Source: Gaiellasilicea sp963745775 (lineage in GTDB: Bacteria > Actinomycetota > Thermoleophilia > Gaiellales > Gaiellaceae). Taken from it: a DNA stretch of 64,000 nt. Location of the stretch: the NCBI GenBank assembly GCA_963745775.1, contig CAVUYY010000011.1, forward strand, positions 62,001 to 126,000. Reading direction: 5' to 3'. Below, one piece after another: positions 35,301 through 44,492 of this stretch (position 1 is its first letter; every line of letters begins with the position of its first letter). The translations under genes were made by a program, and so were the position numbers. Below the pieces are notes generated by a model that was not told the DNA's origin, searched no databases, and saw only the letters and a list, made by a program, of their open reading frames with translations.

Positions 35301-35938
35301 GCTGCGCCTTCGATCTCGCCCACTACCGCGAGCTGCTCGAGGCGGCGAAGGCTGGCGGCTACCGATTCGCGTTCTTCGAGGGCGCTCCGGCCGACGGCGA
35401 TCTGATCCTGCGCCACGACGTCGACCTCTCGCTCGACGCGGCTCTCCGGATGGCGGAGCTCGAGGCGGAGGCCGGCGCCGCCGCGACCTATTTCCTGATG
35501 ACGGGCTCGGTCTTCTACAACCTCTCCTCGCCGGAGGGCGAGCGCGCGCTCGAGCGGCTGCGGGAGCTTGGGCATCGCGTAGGGCTGCACGCGGTCTATC
35601 CGCGGCTCGAGCTGGACGACCGCTTCGAGCGCGTCGTCGCCTGGCACAACCCCGACCCGGAGTACATGCGCGCGCCGATCGAGGGGGCGATCAACGTGAT
35701 GGAGTCGCCGTGGTTCGACCCGGAGACCTACCGCTCGGACTCGAACCAGCACTGGCGCTCCGGCTGCCCGCACGAGGAGCTGCGCGACGGCGCCTTCCCG
35801 TGGCTCCAGCTCCTCACCCACCCCGAGATCTGGGTCTATCCGGGCGAGCGGATGGGCCAGACGATGCGCGCGATGCTCGAGGAGGAGAAGGAGCGTCGTC
35901 TCGACCAGCTCGCCGAGGACCGGATCGACCTCTCGTGA
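35297..35938 (+). CDS. Polysaccharide deacetylase-like protein
   Basis: The protein has 213 residues. GDLILRHDVDLSLDAALRMA gives the HDVD metal motif of carbohydrate esterase family 4-like folds. AAATYFLMTGSVFYNL, HRVGLHAVYPRLELD and LQLLTHPEIWVY match the later catalytic strands, including the THPEIW histidine. No signal peptide is seen, so it probably works in the cytoplasm on a sugar or lipid-linked intermediate. ATG 35297 and the GTGA at its end tie it to both ATP-grasp genes. A free amine made by deacetylation would be a fitting acceptor for those ligases (inference). Confidence 0.7.
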   Translation: MSCAFDLAHYRELLEAAKAGGYRFAFFEGAPADGDLILRHDVDLSLDAALRMAELEAEAGAAATYFLMTGSVFYNLSSPEGERALERLRELGHRVGLHAVYPRLELDDRFERVVAWHNPDPEYMRAPIEGAINVMESPWFDPETYRSDSNQHWRSGCPHEELRDGAFPWLQLLTHPEIWVYPGERMGQTMRAMLEEEKERRLDQLAEDRIDLS

Positions 35939-36960
35939 AGGAGATCACTGTTCTCGTCTCCGCGTCCGGCGCGCCGGGGACGGCGGCGCTGCTGAAGGGG
36001 TTGCGGGCGAACGGCGAGCGGACCGTCCGGCTCGTCGGCACCGACATGAGCGAGCGCTCGATCGGCCGCCACCTCTGCGACGCGTTCCACCTCGTCCCGG
36101 CCGGCTCGGATCCCGGCTTCGCGGACGCGATCCTCGACGTCGTCGAGCGCGAGGGCGTCGACTGCGTCCTGCCGCAGTCGTCCTTCGACCTCGAGGGGCT
36201 CGCCGCGCACCGCGATCGCTTTCCGGTTCCGGTGCTCGTCTCGAGTCCCGACACGATCCATCGCTCGAACGACAAGGCCGAGACCTACGCGCTGCTGCAG
36301 CGGCTCGGGATCACCGGGCCGGACTTCCGGCGAGTCAACGGCGCGCGCGAGGTCGAGGCGGCGGCGCGCGAGCTCGGCTACCCCGACCGCGCCGTCTGCT
36401 TCAAGCCCGTCTTCTCGTCCGGCTCGCGCGGCTTCCGGATCCTCGATCCGACGGTCGACCGCGCGCACCAGCTCCTGAACGAGCGGCCCGGGTCGGTGGC
36501 GATGCGGCTCGAGGAGGCGGTCGAGCTCCTCCCCGACGAGGGCGGCCCGGATCTACTGGTGATGGAGCTCGCGACGGGCGGCGAGCGGACGATCGACGGG
36601 ATCGCGGACGGCGAGCGCGTCGTCCTCGGCCATCCGAAGACACGCGAGGCGATGCGAGCGGGGCTCGCGATGTACTTCGTCACCCTCGAGGACGAGGCGC
36701 TCATGGAGACCGCCGACCGGCTCGTCGCCGAGCTCGCGATCGAGCACTTCTTCAACATCCAGCTCGTCGGCGAGCACGTGATCGAGATCAACCCGCGGAT
36801 CTCGACGATCGTCTACCAGGACGACCTCAACCTGCCCTACCTCGGTGTCAAGCGGGCGCTCGGCGAGATCTCCGACGAGGAGCTCGTGGCGCTGCGCGGG
36901 CGCGTGAGGCCGGGCCGGACGGCGCTCCGCTACTTCGACCAGGTCGAGTGGGACGCCTGA
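35935..36960 (+). CDS. ATP-grasp protein, CarB-like
   Basis: The protein has 341 residues. TVLVSASGAPGTAALLKGLR is the nucleotide-fold N-terminus. The ATP loop is AVCFKPVFSSGSRGFRIL, followed by LLVMELATGGERTIDGIADG and, at the metal site, FFNIQLVGEHVIEINPRIST. The last motif is typical of carbamoyl-phosphate-synthase-like ATP-grasp enzymes. It is a different subgroup from the ATP-grasp at 34.1 kb, so the two probably join different groups. It ends one base before the stop of the convergent permease gene. Confidence 0.8.
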   Translation: MKEITVLVSASGAPGTAALLKGLRANGERTVRLVGTDMSERSIGRHLCDAFHLVPAGSDPGFADAILDVVEREGVDCVLPQSSFDLEGLAAHRDRFPVPVLVSSPDTIHRSNDKAETYALLQRLGITGPDFRRVNGAREVEAAARELGYPDRAVCFKPVFSSGSRGFRILDPTVDRAHQLLNERPGSVAMRLEEAVELLPDEGGPDLLVMELATGGERTIDGIADGERVVLGHPKTREAMRAGLAMYFVTLEDEALMETADRLVAELAIEHFFNIQLVGEHVIEINPRISTIVYQDDLNLPYLGVKRALGEISDEELVALRGRVRPGRTALRYFDQVEWDA

Positions 36961-36961
36961 G

Positions 36962-37756
36962 CTAGCGGTCGATCGAGTTGTACTTCCGCACGGCGAGCGG
37001 CGCGAAGACGACCAGCAGCCCGACCGTCCAGATAATCGAGAGCAGGAACGCATGCTCGCCCGGGAACCCCGACGTGAACGGATTCGGGTTCCCGAAGAGC
37101 TCGCGGGTCGCGGCCGTGAGCGCGCTGAACGGGTTCCACTCGGCGATCGGCTGCAGCCAGTCCGGCAGCGTCTCGGTCGGGACGAAGGCGTTCGAGAGGA
37201 ACGTGAGCGGGAAGATGATCAGGAAGCCGAGCTGCTGTCCGACCTCGACCGAGGGCACGAGCAGGCCGATCAGGACGCCGATCCAGGCCATCGCGAAGGT
37301 GAAGAAGAGCATCAGCGCCACCGCGAGCAGGAAGTCGCCGACGTTCGTGTGGACGCGCCAGCCGACGACGAGGCCCGTGGCCATCAGGACCACGAGGATG
37401 CCCGCGTTGTAGACGACGTCGGAGACGGTGCGGCCGCTCAGCACCGCGGAACGCGCCATCGGCAGCGAGCGGAAGCGGTCGATCAGGCCCTTCGCCAGGT
37501 CGTCGGTCATCGCGATCGCCGTGGTGATCGACGCGAAGCCGAGCGTCTGGATGAAGATCCCGGGCATCAGGTACTCGCGATACGAGCCGCCACCCGGAAG
37601 CGGGATCGCGCCGCCGAAGACGTACGCGAAGAGCAGCACGAACATGATCGACTGGAGGATCGCGAAGATCGCGAGCTCCGGAATCCGCGGCACCCGCTTC
37701 AGGTTCCGCCACGTCATGATCAGGCCGTCGCTGACCGCCGCCTGGACGCCGCTCAT
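36962..37756 (-). CDS. ABC-2 permease, DrrB-like
   Basis: The protein has 264 residues with six helices. WRNLKRVPRIPELAIFAILQ leads into the first helix. FRSLPMARSAVLSGRTVSDVV is the family's central cytoplasmic motif, and LGFLIIFPLTFLSNAFVP and EWNPFSALTAATRELFGNP follow. This is the pattern of DrrB/daunorubicin-type exporters. It forms a transporter with the ATPase whose stop overlaps its start (ATGA). It probably exports a lipid, antibiotic-like compound or glycolipid; the substrate is unknown. Confidence 0.88.
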   Translation of the reverse strand: MSGVQAAVSDGLIMTWRNLKRVPRIPELAIFAILQSIMFVLLFAYVFGGAIPLPGGGSYREYLMPGIFIQTLGFASITTAIAMTDDLAKGLIDRFRSLPMARSAVLSGRTVSDVVYNAGILVVLMATGLVVGWRVHTNVGDFLLAVALMLFFTFAMAWIGVLIGLLVPSVEVGQQLGFLIIFPLTFLSNAFVPTETLPDWLQPIAEWNPFSALTAATRELFGNPNPFTSGFPGEHAFLLSIIWTVGLLVVFAPLAVRKYNSIDR

Positions 37757-38721
37757 GCCGCTTCCTCGCCCGGCAGCTCCTCGGCGGCGTGGCCGGTGAG
37801 CGAGAGAAAGACGTCGTCGAGCGTCGGCCGGCGGAGCGCGATGTCGTCGATCTTGATCGCCGCCTCTCCCAGCTGACGTACGACCTCGACGAGCTGCGTC
37901 GCGCCACCGTCGGCCGCGATCGTGAGCCGGCGCGTGTGCTCCTCGGCGGTCGAATGGCCGTCGGGCGCGAGGAGCTGGGCGGCCCGGCTCAGGTTCCCGA
38001 GCTCGTGGACGACCACCTCGATCCGCTCGCCGCCCACCTGCGACTTGAGCTGGTCGCTCGTGCCGCGCGCGATGATCCTGCCCTTGTCGACCACCGCGAT
38101 CTCGTTTGCGAGCTCGTCGGCCTCCTCCAGGTACTGCGTCGTCAGGAGGAGCGTCCCGCCCTCGCGGACCTGCGCCCGGATCACGTCCCACATTCCGAGC
38201 CTGCTCCGCGGATCGAGCCCGGTGGTCGGCTCGTCGAGGAACAGGAGGCGCGGCCGGCCGATCAGCGCGCTGGCGAGATCGAGTCGCCGCCGCATCCCGC
38301 CCGAGTACGTCTTCGCGACCCGGTCGGCGGCCTCGTCGAGGAGGAAGCGCTCGAGCAGCTCGTCGGCACGGCTTCGCGCCTCGGCGTTCGAGAGCTGGTA
38401 GAGGCGGCCGAACATCCAGAGGTTCTCGCGTCCGGTCAGGTTCTCGTCGACGGCCGCGTACTGGCCGGAGAGGCCGATCGTGCGGCGAACCGCCTGCGCG
38501 TCGCGGACGACGTCGAGCCCCGCCACGCGCGCGGTTCCCGCGTCCGCGCGCAGCAGCGTGGCGAGGATCCGCACCGTCGTCGTCTTGCCGGCGCCGTTCG
38601 GGCCGAGCAGGCCGAGCACGGTTCCCTCCTCCACCTCGAGGTCGACCCCGTCGAGCGCGCGCACCTCGTTCTTGCGCGAGCGGTAGACCTTCACGAGCCC
38701 CTCGGCTTCGATCGCTGCCAT
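37753..38721 (-). CDS. ABC transporter ATPase, DrrA-like
   Basis: The protein has 322 residues. It has Walker A GLLGPNGAGKTTTVRIL, signature YSGGMRRRLDLASAL, Walker B LLFLDEPTTGLD and a switch region LLTTQYLEEAD (Gln in place of the usual His, as is common in DrrA proteins). A C-terminal extension of about 100 residues (ERIEVVVHELGN to RPTLDDVFLSLTG) is the normal DrrA regulatory tail. It drives the permease encoded just downstream. It diverges from the glycosyltransferase at 38759. Confidence 0.9.
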   Translation of the reverse strand: MAAIEAEGLVKVYRSRKNEVRALDGVDLEVEEGTVLGLLGPNGAGKTTTVRILATLLRADAGTARVAGLDVVRDAQAVRRTIGLSGQYAAVDENLTGRENLWMFGRLYQLSNAEARSRADELLERFLLDEAADRVAKTYSGGMRRRLDLASALIGRPRLLFLDEPTTGLDPRSRLGMWDVIRAQVREGGTLLLTTQYLEEADELANEIAVVDKGRIIARGTSDQLKSQVGGERIEVVVHELGNLSRAAQLLAPDGHSTAEEHTRRLTIAADGGATQLVEVVRQLGEAAIKIDDIALRRPTLDDVFLSLTGHAAEELPGEEAA

Positions 38722-38758
38722 CTCGCCAGGCTACGTGACGCCCGTATCCTCGCCCGCG

Positions 38759-39703
38759 ATGAGCGATCCGCGCCGGCTCCGCGTCGTCCACTGCCCCGTG
38801 AACACCGCCGGCGTGCCGTGGGCGAACGTCCAGGCCCTGCGGCGGCGCGGCGTCGACGCGCGGCTCGTCGTCTTCGAGCGCTACAAGCTCCATCCCGAGG
38901 CGGACTGGTCGCTCGAGCTCTCCGGCGGGCTCGCCCGGCGGCAGTCGCGGCAGTGGGCGGCGCTCGCGCGGCTCCTCCCTCGGACGGACGTCTTCCACTT
39001 CGTCTTCGGGCTGACGCTCGTGCCGCAGTCGCTCCAGTTTCCGCTTCTCCGTGCAGCCCGGAGGAAGTCCGTCATGCACTACCTCGGCTCCGACATCCGC
39101 GGCAAGACGCCGGAGCAGCTCGCGCCCGGGCGGAAAGCCGACGCCCGGATCGTCGGCTCCTACGACGCGATCCGCTGGGTGCCGGACGCGGAGGTGATTC
39201 CGCCGGGGATCGATTTGACGCGGATCGAGCCTGCGCCGCCGTCGGATCGCAAGCGCCCGCTGATCGTCCACGCGCCCTCGCACCGCGGCCGCAAGGGAAC
39301 CGAGCACGTCGTCGCCGCGTGCGACGGGCTCGACGCCGACCTCGAGCTCGTCGAAGGGCTGCACCACGACGAGGCGTTCGAGCGCTACCGCGCCGCCGAC
39401 ATCGTCGTCGACCAACTCAACGCCGGCTGGTACGGACTCTTCGCGATCGAGGCGATGGCGCTCGGCAAACCGGTCGTCACGTTTCTCCACGACGAGGCGG
39501 TGCGCAGCACGGAGGACGCGTTCGGCGTCCGCGTCCCGATCGTGAACGCGACGAAGGAGAGCTTGCGCGAGCAGCTCCGGCCGCTCGTCGCCTCCGCCGA
39601 CGAGCGGCGCCGGCTCGGCGCGGCCTCACGCGCCTATGTCGAGCAGGTGCACGACCTCGAGCAGGCGACCGACCGCCTGCTCGCTCTCTACGCTCGTCTC
39701 TGA
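38759..39703 (+). CDS. Glycosyltransferase, GT-B fold
   Basis: The protein has 314 residues. It begins RLRVVHCPVNTAGVPWANVQ, then DVFHFVFGLTLVPQSLQFPL and SVMHYLGSDIRGKTPEQ. The second half has VHAPSHRGRKGTEHVVAACD and YGLFAIEAMALGKPVVTFLH, the donor-sugar motif of GT4-like enzymes. ATG 38759 is preferred to an upstream TTG because the sequence before it overlaps the divergent ABC gene control region. The stop shares its A with the start of the flippase (TGATG), so the two are made together. Confidence 0.82.
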   Translation: MSDPRRLRVVHCPVNTAGVPWANVQALRRRGVDARLVVFERYKLHPEADWSLELSGGLARRQSRQWAALARLLPRTDVFHFVFGLTLVPQSLQFPLLRAARRKSVMHYLGSDIRGKTPEQLAPGRKADARIVGSYDAIRWVPDAEVIPPGIDLTRIEPAPPSDRKRPLIVHAPSHRGRKGTEHVVAACDGLDADLELVEGLHHDEAFERYRAADIVVDQLNAGWYGLFAIEAMALGKPVVTFLHDEAVRSTEDAFGVRVPIVNATKESLREQLRPLVASADERRRLGAASRAYVEQVHDLEQATDRLLALYARL

Positions 39704-41133
39704 TGACGTCGCTCGGCGCGCAGATGCGCAGGCTCGGCAAGCACTCGGCGATCTACGGGCTCGGCGGGATCGTCTCCCGCGTCATCGCCGTCTTCCTGCT
39801 CCCGCTGTACACGCGCTACCTGGAGCCGGCCGACTTCGGCGCCGTCGGCCTCCTCGTCGGCCTCTCCGCGGTCGTCGTCACGATCCTTCGCGCCGGGATC
39901 TCGAGCGCGTTCTTCCGCTTCTACTTCGACGCGAAGGACACCGCCGGACGGCTGCTCGTGCTCCGCACCTCGTTCTGGTTCACGATGGCGAGCGCGACAG
40001 CCGGGCTCGTGGCCGGGGTGCTGCTCGCGGAGCCGCTCGCCGACCTGCTCCTGCTCGACGACGCGAACCTCGTCCGGGCCGCGTTCGTCGGGATCTGGGC
40101 GCAGATGAACTACGAGCAGCTGACCGCGCTCTTCCGCGTCGAGGAGCGCTCGGGCCTCTTCGTCGCCGCGAGCCTCGCCAACATCGCCGTCACCGTCGCG
40201 GCGACGCTCGTTCTCGTCGTCTCCTACGACCAGGGCGCGCTCGGGGTGATCGTCGGCAACTTCCTCGGCACCCTCGTCGTCTACCTCGCGCTCCTCGGCT
40301 ACCGGCGCGCCCAGCTCGGCCTCCAGCTCTCGCGGCCGCTGCTGCGCGAGATGAACCGCTTCGGGATCCCGCTCGTGCCGTCGGCGCTCGCCCTGATCGC
40401 GCTCAACTTCGGCGATCGCTTCTTCCTGAACGAGCTCGTCGGCACCGCCGAGGTCGGGCGCTACGAGCTCGGGGTGCGGATCGCCTCGGCGATGGTGCTC
40501 CTGATCACGGCATTCCGGATGGCCTGGCCCGCCTTCGCCTACTCGATCGAGGACGACGACGAGGCGAAGCGGACCTACGCCTTCGTGCTCACCTATTTCG
40601 TCGCCGCCGCGTCGTGGCTGGCGCTCGCGCTCGGGCTCCTCTCGCCGTGGCTCGTACGCCTGCTCGCGACGCCGGAGTACTACGAGGGCGGGCGGGTCGT
40701 GGCGCTGCTCGCCTTCGGCGGGGTCGCGTTCGCGGGCTACATCGTGATGGCGATCGGCGTGGGGCGCGCCAAGCGGACGCAGTTCAACTGGGTGATCACG
40801 GGCGCCGCAGCCGCAATCAGCGTCGTCCTCAACCTCCTGCTCGTGCCGCGGTACGAGCTGATCGGCTCCGGAATCGCGGCCGCGAGCGCCTACACGGCGA
40901 TGTTCCTCGGGATGTGCTGGTACGCGCAGCGGGTCTTCCCGACGCCGTATCAGTGGCGCCGCGTCGCGACCGCGGCCGGCGGCGCGGTCGCGCTGACGGT
41001 CCTCGGCAAGCTCCTCGACGTGCCGCTCGCGGCGGCAATCGCCCTGATCGCCGCGTACCCGCTCGTCCTGCTCCTGCTCGGCTTCGCGCTGCCGGCCGAG
41101 CGGGCGCGGCTGCGATCTGCACTGCGGGCATAG
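39703..41133 (+). CDS. Wzx-like polysaccharide flippase (MOP superfamily)
   Basis: The protein has 476 residues with 12-14 helices. GKHSAIYGLGGIVSRVIAVF and LPLYTRYLEPADFGAVGLLV are the classical start of Wzx/RfbX flippases. LNFGDRFFLNELVGTAEVGR and AYSIEDDDEAKRTYAFVL lie in the middle. It moves undecaprenyl-linked repeat units across the membrane. A long open frame upstream (to 37789) is shadow of the antisense ABC genes and is not included. It follows the glycosyltransferase with a TGATG junction. Confidence 0.88.
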   Translation: MTSLGAQMRRLGKHSAIYGLGGIVSRVIAVFLLPLYTRYLEPADFGAVGLLVGLSAVVVTILRAGISSAFFRFYFDAKDTAGRLLVLRTSFWFTMASATAGLVAGVLLAEPLADLLLLDDANLVRAAFVGIWAQMNYEQLTALFRVEERSGLFVAASLANIAVTVAATLVLVVSYDQGALGVIVGNFLGTLVVYLALLGYRRAQLGLQLSRPLLREMNRFGIPLVPSALALIALNFGDRFFLNELVGTAEVGRYELGVRIASAMVLLITAFRMAWPAFAYSIEDDDEAKRTYAFVLTYFVAAASWLALALGLLSPWLVRLLATPEYYEGGRVVALLAFGGVAFAGYIVMAIGVGRAKRTQFNWVITGAAAAISVVLNLLLVPRYELIGSGIAAASAYTAMFLGMCWYAQRVFPTPYQWRRVATAAGGAVALTVLGKLLDVPLAAAIALIAAYPLVLLLLGFALPAERARLRSALRA

Positions 41134-41142
41134 ACTGCGCGC

Positions 41143-41340
41143 ATGAAAGTCGTGCTGCAGGGTCGGCTTGCCCAGGCGGCCGGGAAGTACGGCGAGCACG
41201 CACCGATGGCAGCCGTCTGCTGCAACGCCTGCCGTACCTGCGCGACGACGAACGTCGCCGCCCTCGGCCTGGCCGCCGCCGGCGGGATCGTTGCCGGGTT
41301 GGCTCGCCTCAGCCGGCGATCAGACGCGTCGCAGCGCTGA
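41143..41340 (+). CDS. Small cysteine-rich membrane-associated protein
   Basis: The protein has 65 residues. A hydrophilic N-terminus with a YGEHAP stretch is followed by a cysteine cluster, AVCCNACRTCATTN (Cys 26, 27, 30 and 33). One hydrophobic segment AALGLAAAGGIVAGLA and a basic tail come next. The spacing of the cysteines would fit a metal or redox site. It begins 9 bases after the flippase stop, so it is probably co-transcribed. No family is recognised; the codon pattern and arrangement make it more likely real than chance. Confidence 0.5.
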   Translation: MKVVLQGRLAQAAGKYGEHAPMAAVCCNACRTCATTNVAALGLAAAGGIVAGLARLSRRSDASQR

Positions 41341-41394
41341 CCCGAGCCCGCGCCGGGAGGAAGAGTCGCAATTGCCACGTCGGACGGTCCGAAG

Positions 41395-41425
41395 GACACG
41401 TCTGGGGACAGTCCCCGGACGTGTC
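41395..41425. repeat. 31-base palindrome after the flippase operon
   Basis: 15-base arms with one G-T type mismatch flank a single A at 41410; the inner part is GGGGAC-A-GTCCCC. The family is the same as at 29109 and 63642. It lies between the small gene and the convergent metal-transport operon. Confidence 0.7.
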
Positions 41426-41469
41426 TGAAGACGACGCGACCGAAAGGTGGTGGAGGGCGCGCCCGGCCC

Positions 41470-42590
41470 GCTCCGTCGCACAGCTTGAGCGCGAACCGCT
41501 CCGCGGCGAGGTGCGGCCCGCGCCGCAGCTCGAGCGAGCCGGCGCTCCACGACCAGGCCGCGACGCTCCGCGCCGCGGACGACCGCTCCGCGAACGCGGC
41601 GTCCCAGCGCAGATGCCCGTGCAGGTGCTCGACGCGGCTCTCGACCTCCGCCTCCGGGCGCCCCTCGTGGTTCGCGAGGTGGATCGCGAGCATCGTCTGG
41701 GCGAACTCGAGCCGCTGCCGCGCGCCGCCGGCGCGCCGCGCCACCAGCCCGCGCTCGGGCGCGAGCAGCCAGCCGAGGACGAAGAAGACGCCGGACATCG
41801 TCGCCATCGAGCCGGCGATCGAGGCGTCGAGGAGCATAGGCGAGCCAGTAGCCGGCGACGCCGCTAGCCGCGCCGATGCGGCGGCCAGGACGAGCAGCCG
41901 CGCAGGCCGTCGGTGAGCAGGTAGGCGGTCGCCGGCGGTGCGATCATCAGCGCGACGACGAGGATCGAGCCGACCGCGTCGAAGGCGCCGACCGCGGTCA
42001 GCGAGACCAGGCTCATCAGGCCGTACTGGACGAGCGCGGGCGTGAAGCCGAGCGCGACCGCGAGCGCCGGATCGAAGGTCGCGAGCTTCAGCTCCTTCCA
42101 GAAGACCGCGATCGCAGCGATGTTGAGGACGAGGATCGCGCTCATCAGGACCAGCGAGACGGGCCGAAGTCCCAGCCCCAGAAGACGAGCCGGTCGAACG
42201 GCGCGAACGCGAGCTCGCCGAGCAGGACCGCGTCGATGTCGAGGTGGACGCCGTCCGGCGTAGCGCGAGATCAGGATCACGCCGATCGAGAAAGCGCGGG
42301 GAAGACGAGCCCGATCGCCGCGTCCTCGCGCACCAGGCCGCGTGCGCTCGAGCGTCGACACGAGCACGACGGTGAGCGAGCCCGACGGCGGCGGCGCCGA
42401 CGAGAGCAGCGGCGAGGTGAGTCGCCCGTACGAAGAAGCCGAGCACGATCCCGAGCAGGATCGAGTGGCTGATCGCGTCGCTCGACGAGCGCCAGCCAGC
42501 GGAGGACGAGGAACGACGCCCGGCAGCGCGCAGGCGACGGCGACGACGACCGCGATGAGCTGGATCTCGATCTGACCGCGAAGTCACGCG
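41470..42590 (-). CDS. Metal ABC transporter permease 2 (TroD/ZnuB family) with a DtxR-like tail (frameshifted)
   Basis: The fragments in order are QIEIQLIAVVVAVACALPGV, DAISHSILLGIVLGFFV, ILISRYAGG, FWKELKLATFDPALAVALGF, GAFDAVGSILVVALMIAPPA and IAGSMATMSGVFFVLGWLLA. DAISHSILLG and the KELKL-FDPALA motif identify an ABC-3 permease for Mn, Zn or Fe. After the last helix the chain continues with LEFAQTMLAIHLANHEGRPE and VESRVEHLHGHLRWDAAF, which resembles the winged-helix part of DtxR/MntR regulators. About eight indels occur. The exact stop is unclear because the frame is lost near 41480. Confidence 0.65.
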
Positions 42591-43715
42591 CGTCTCCCGT
42601 CCGCGCCGCCTCGGCGCGACCGCGCTCGGTAAGCGCCCAGTCGTCGCCGACGTCGGCGCACGAGCCCGCTGCTGCTCGAGCTCCGGCGAGCGCTCCGCTC
42701 GAGCGCCGCCCGACATCACCGCCGAGCACGGCGGCCGAGTGGGCGTGCGTCGCCGTCGACTGCTGCGCGCTCGAGCGTCCATCAGGTCGTCGAGCACCGC
42801 CGCCAGGCGCAGCGCCGCCGGTCGCGCCGCGCCGCGACCTCGCGCCAGAGCAGGCCGCGGCTCGGCGCGAACAGCGAGCGAGACCAGCACGATCGCGCTG
42901 GCGCAGAGGACGATCGTCGGTCCGGTCGGCAGCCGCTCCGCCTCGGCGCGAGACGACGGCGCCGACACGCCGGCGCGCGGCGCCGAACAGCCCGGCGAGC
43001 AGCGCCACCATGCCGAGCCGGTCGGTCCACTGCCGCGCCGCCGCGGCCGGGCGCGATCGACCATCGCCGCTCATCAGCACGACGCCGACCGTCTGCAGGC
43101 CGATCACGATCGCGACCACGAGCAGCGCGGTCAGCAGCGACGTCGAGCGCGCGCATCGGGCAGCCGAGGTGGCGCCGAAGTCGGGGTCGAAGCAGAGCAG
43201 CTTGAACTCCTTCCAGACGAGCAGCATCAGCGCCAGCGCCACCGCGCCCAGCACGGCCATGCGTGAGCACGTCGCTCGAGCAGCGTCGGCCGCCTGGCCG
43301 AAGAGGAAGCTGGTCGAGCCCGGCCTGGGTGGCGTCGGGCAGCTGCTGGATAAAGGTCAGCAGCACGAGCCCGAAGCCGAAGAAGACCGAGAGCACGATG
43401 CCCGAGCGCGCTGTCGTACTTGATCCGCGTCGTCGCGGACGATGCCCATCACGAGCAGCGTCGCCGAGCCAGCCGGCGAGCGCCGCGCCGAGCGACGCAG
43501 CACGAGCGGCGCCTTGCTGCCGGTGAGCAGGAAGGCGAGCGCGACGCCCGGCAGCGCGGCGTGCGAGATCGCGTCGCCGACCAGGCTCTGCCGGCGCAGC
43601 ACGGCGAAGCGTGCCGAGCGCGCCGCTCGATCGACGCCCGAGCGAGCGCCGAGCCGAGCGACGACGGTCGCGCAGCGTGTAGTCGGTCAGAAGCAGCGTC
43701 GGATCAGCGTCGACG
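42590..43715 (-). CDS. Metal ABC transporter permease 1 (TroC/ZnuB family) with a helix-turn-helix-like tail (frameshifted)
   Basis: Visible are VLRRQSLVGDAISHAALPGV, LSVFFGFGLVLLTFIQQLPD, VWKEFKLLCFDPDFGA, VVAIVIGLQTVGVVLMS and APSRGLLWREV. The DAISHAALPGV and KEFKLL-FDPDF motifs place it in the ABC-3 family. The C-terminal extension (AAVLDDLMAL-like, then DDWALTERGRAEAAR) looks like a DtxR/MarR-type winged helix. The indel density is high, roughly one per 60-100 bases. It pairs with permease 2 and the ATPase as one importer. Confidence 0.65.
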
Positions 43716-44492
43716 CTCAGCGCTCGTTCGCGCCGTCGGCGCCGCTCCGTAGCCGTCGCGGCTACGAGAAGCGCGCCGGCCGCCGTAGGTCCGCCGCAGG
43801 TTCTCGTCGGTGAAGACCTCGTCGACCGGGCCGCTGGCGATCAGGCGCACGTTGAGCAGCGTCACCCAGTCGAAGTACTCGGGCACCGTCTGCAGGTCGT
43901 GATGGACCGCGACGACGGTCTTGCCCGGCGCGCGCAGCTCGCGCAGCAGCTCGACGATCGCCCGCTCGGTCGTCGCGTCGACGCCCTGGAACGGCTCGTC
44001 CATGAAGTAGACCTCGGCGTCCTGGACCAGCGCCCGCGCCAGGAAGACGCGCTGCTGCTGGCCGCCGGAGAGCTGGCTGATCTGCCGGCCGGCGAAGTCC
44101 GCCATGCCGACCTGCTCCAGCGCCTCCAGCGCCGCCTCGCGCTCGCGCCTCGCCGGGCCGGCGCAACCAGCCGAGCGCGCCGTAGCGGCCCATCAGCACC
44201 ACGTCGAGCACGCTGGTCGGGAAAGTCCCAGTCGACGCTGCCGCGCTGCGGCACATAGCCGACCAGGCGCGCGCTGCTCGGCGTACGGCTCGCCGAAGAT
44301 CGAGCACCTGGCCGGCCACCGGCCTGACCAGCCCGAGGATCGCCTTGATCAGCGTCGTCTTGCCGGCGCCGTTCGGCCCGACGATCGCCATCAGCACGCC
44401 CTGCGGCACCGTCGAGGTCGACGTCCCACAGCACCGGCTGCTCGCGGTAGGCGACCGTCAGGTCGGTCGACCTCGATCGCCGGTGCAGTCGC
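43704..44492 (-). CDS. Metal ABC transporter ATPase (TroB/ZnuC family, frameshifted)
   Basis: The pieces are LTVAYREQPVLWDVDLD, AIVGPNGAGKTTLIKAILGL (Walker A), PTSVLDVVLMGRYGALGWLR, QISQLSGGQQQRVFLARALV (signature), AEVYFMDEPFQGVDA (Walker B) and VVAVHHDLQTVPEYFDWV (switch His). All catalytic residues are present. It powers uptake through the two permeases. At least four indels interrupt the first half; the last 400 bases are clean. It ends ...RTSAERRR at 43704, overlapping the permease 1 start region. Confidence 0.72.

Noticed and set aside
37789..39702. 640-residue N-terminal extension of the flippase
   Set aside because: It lies opposite the ABC ATPase gene and overlaps the glycosyltransferase gene in another frame; the true start is ATG 39703 with typical Wzx N-terminus.
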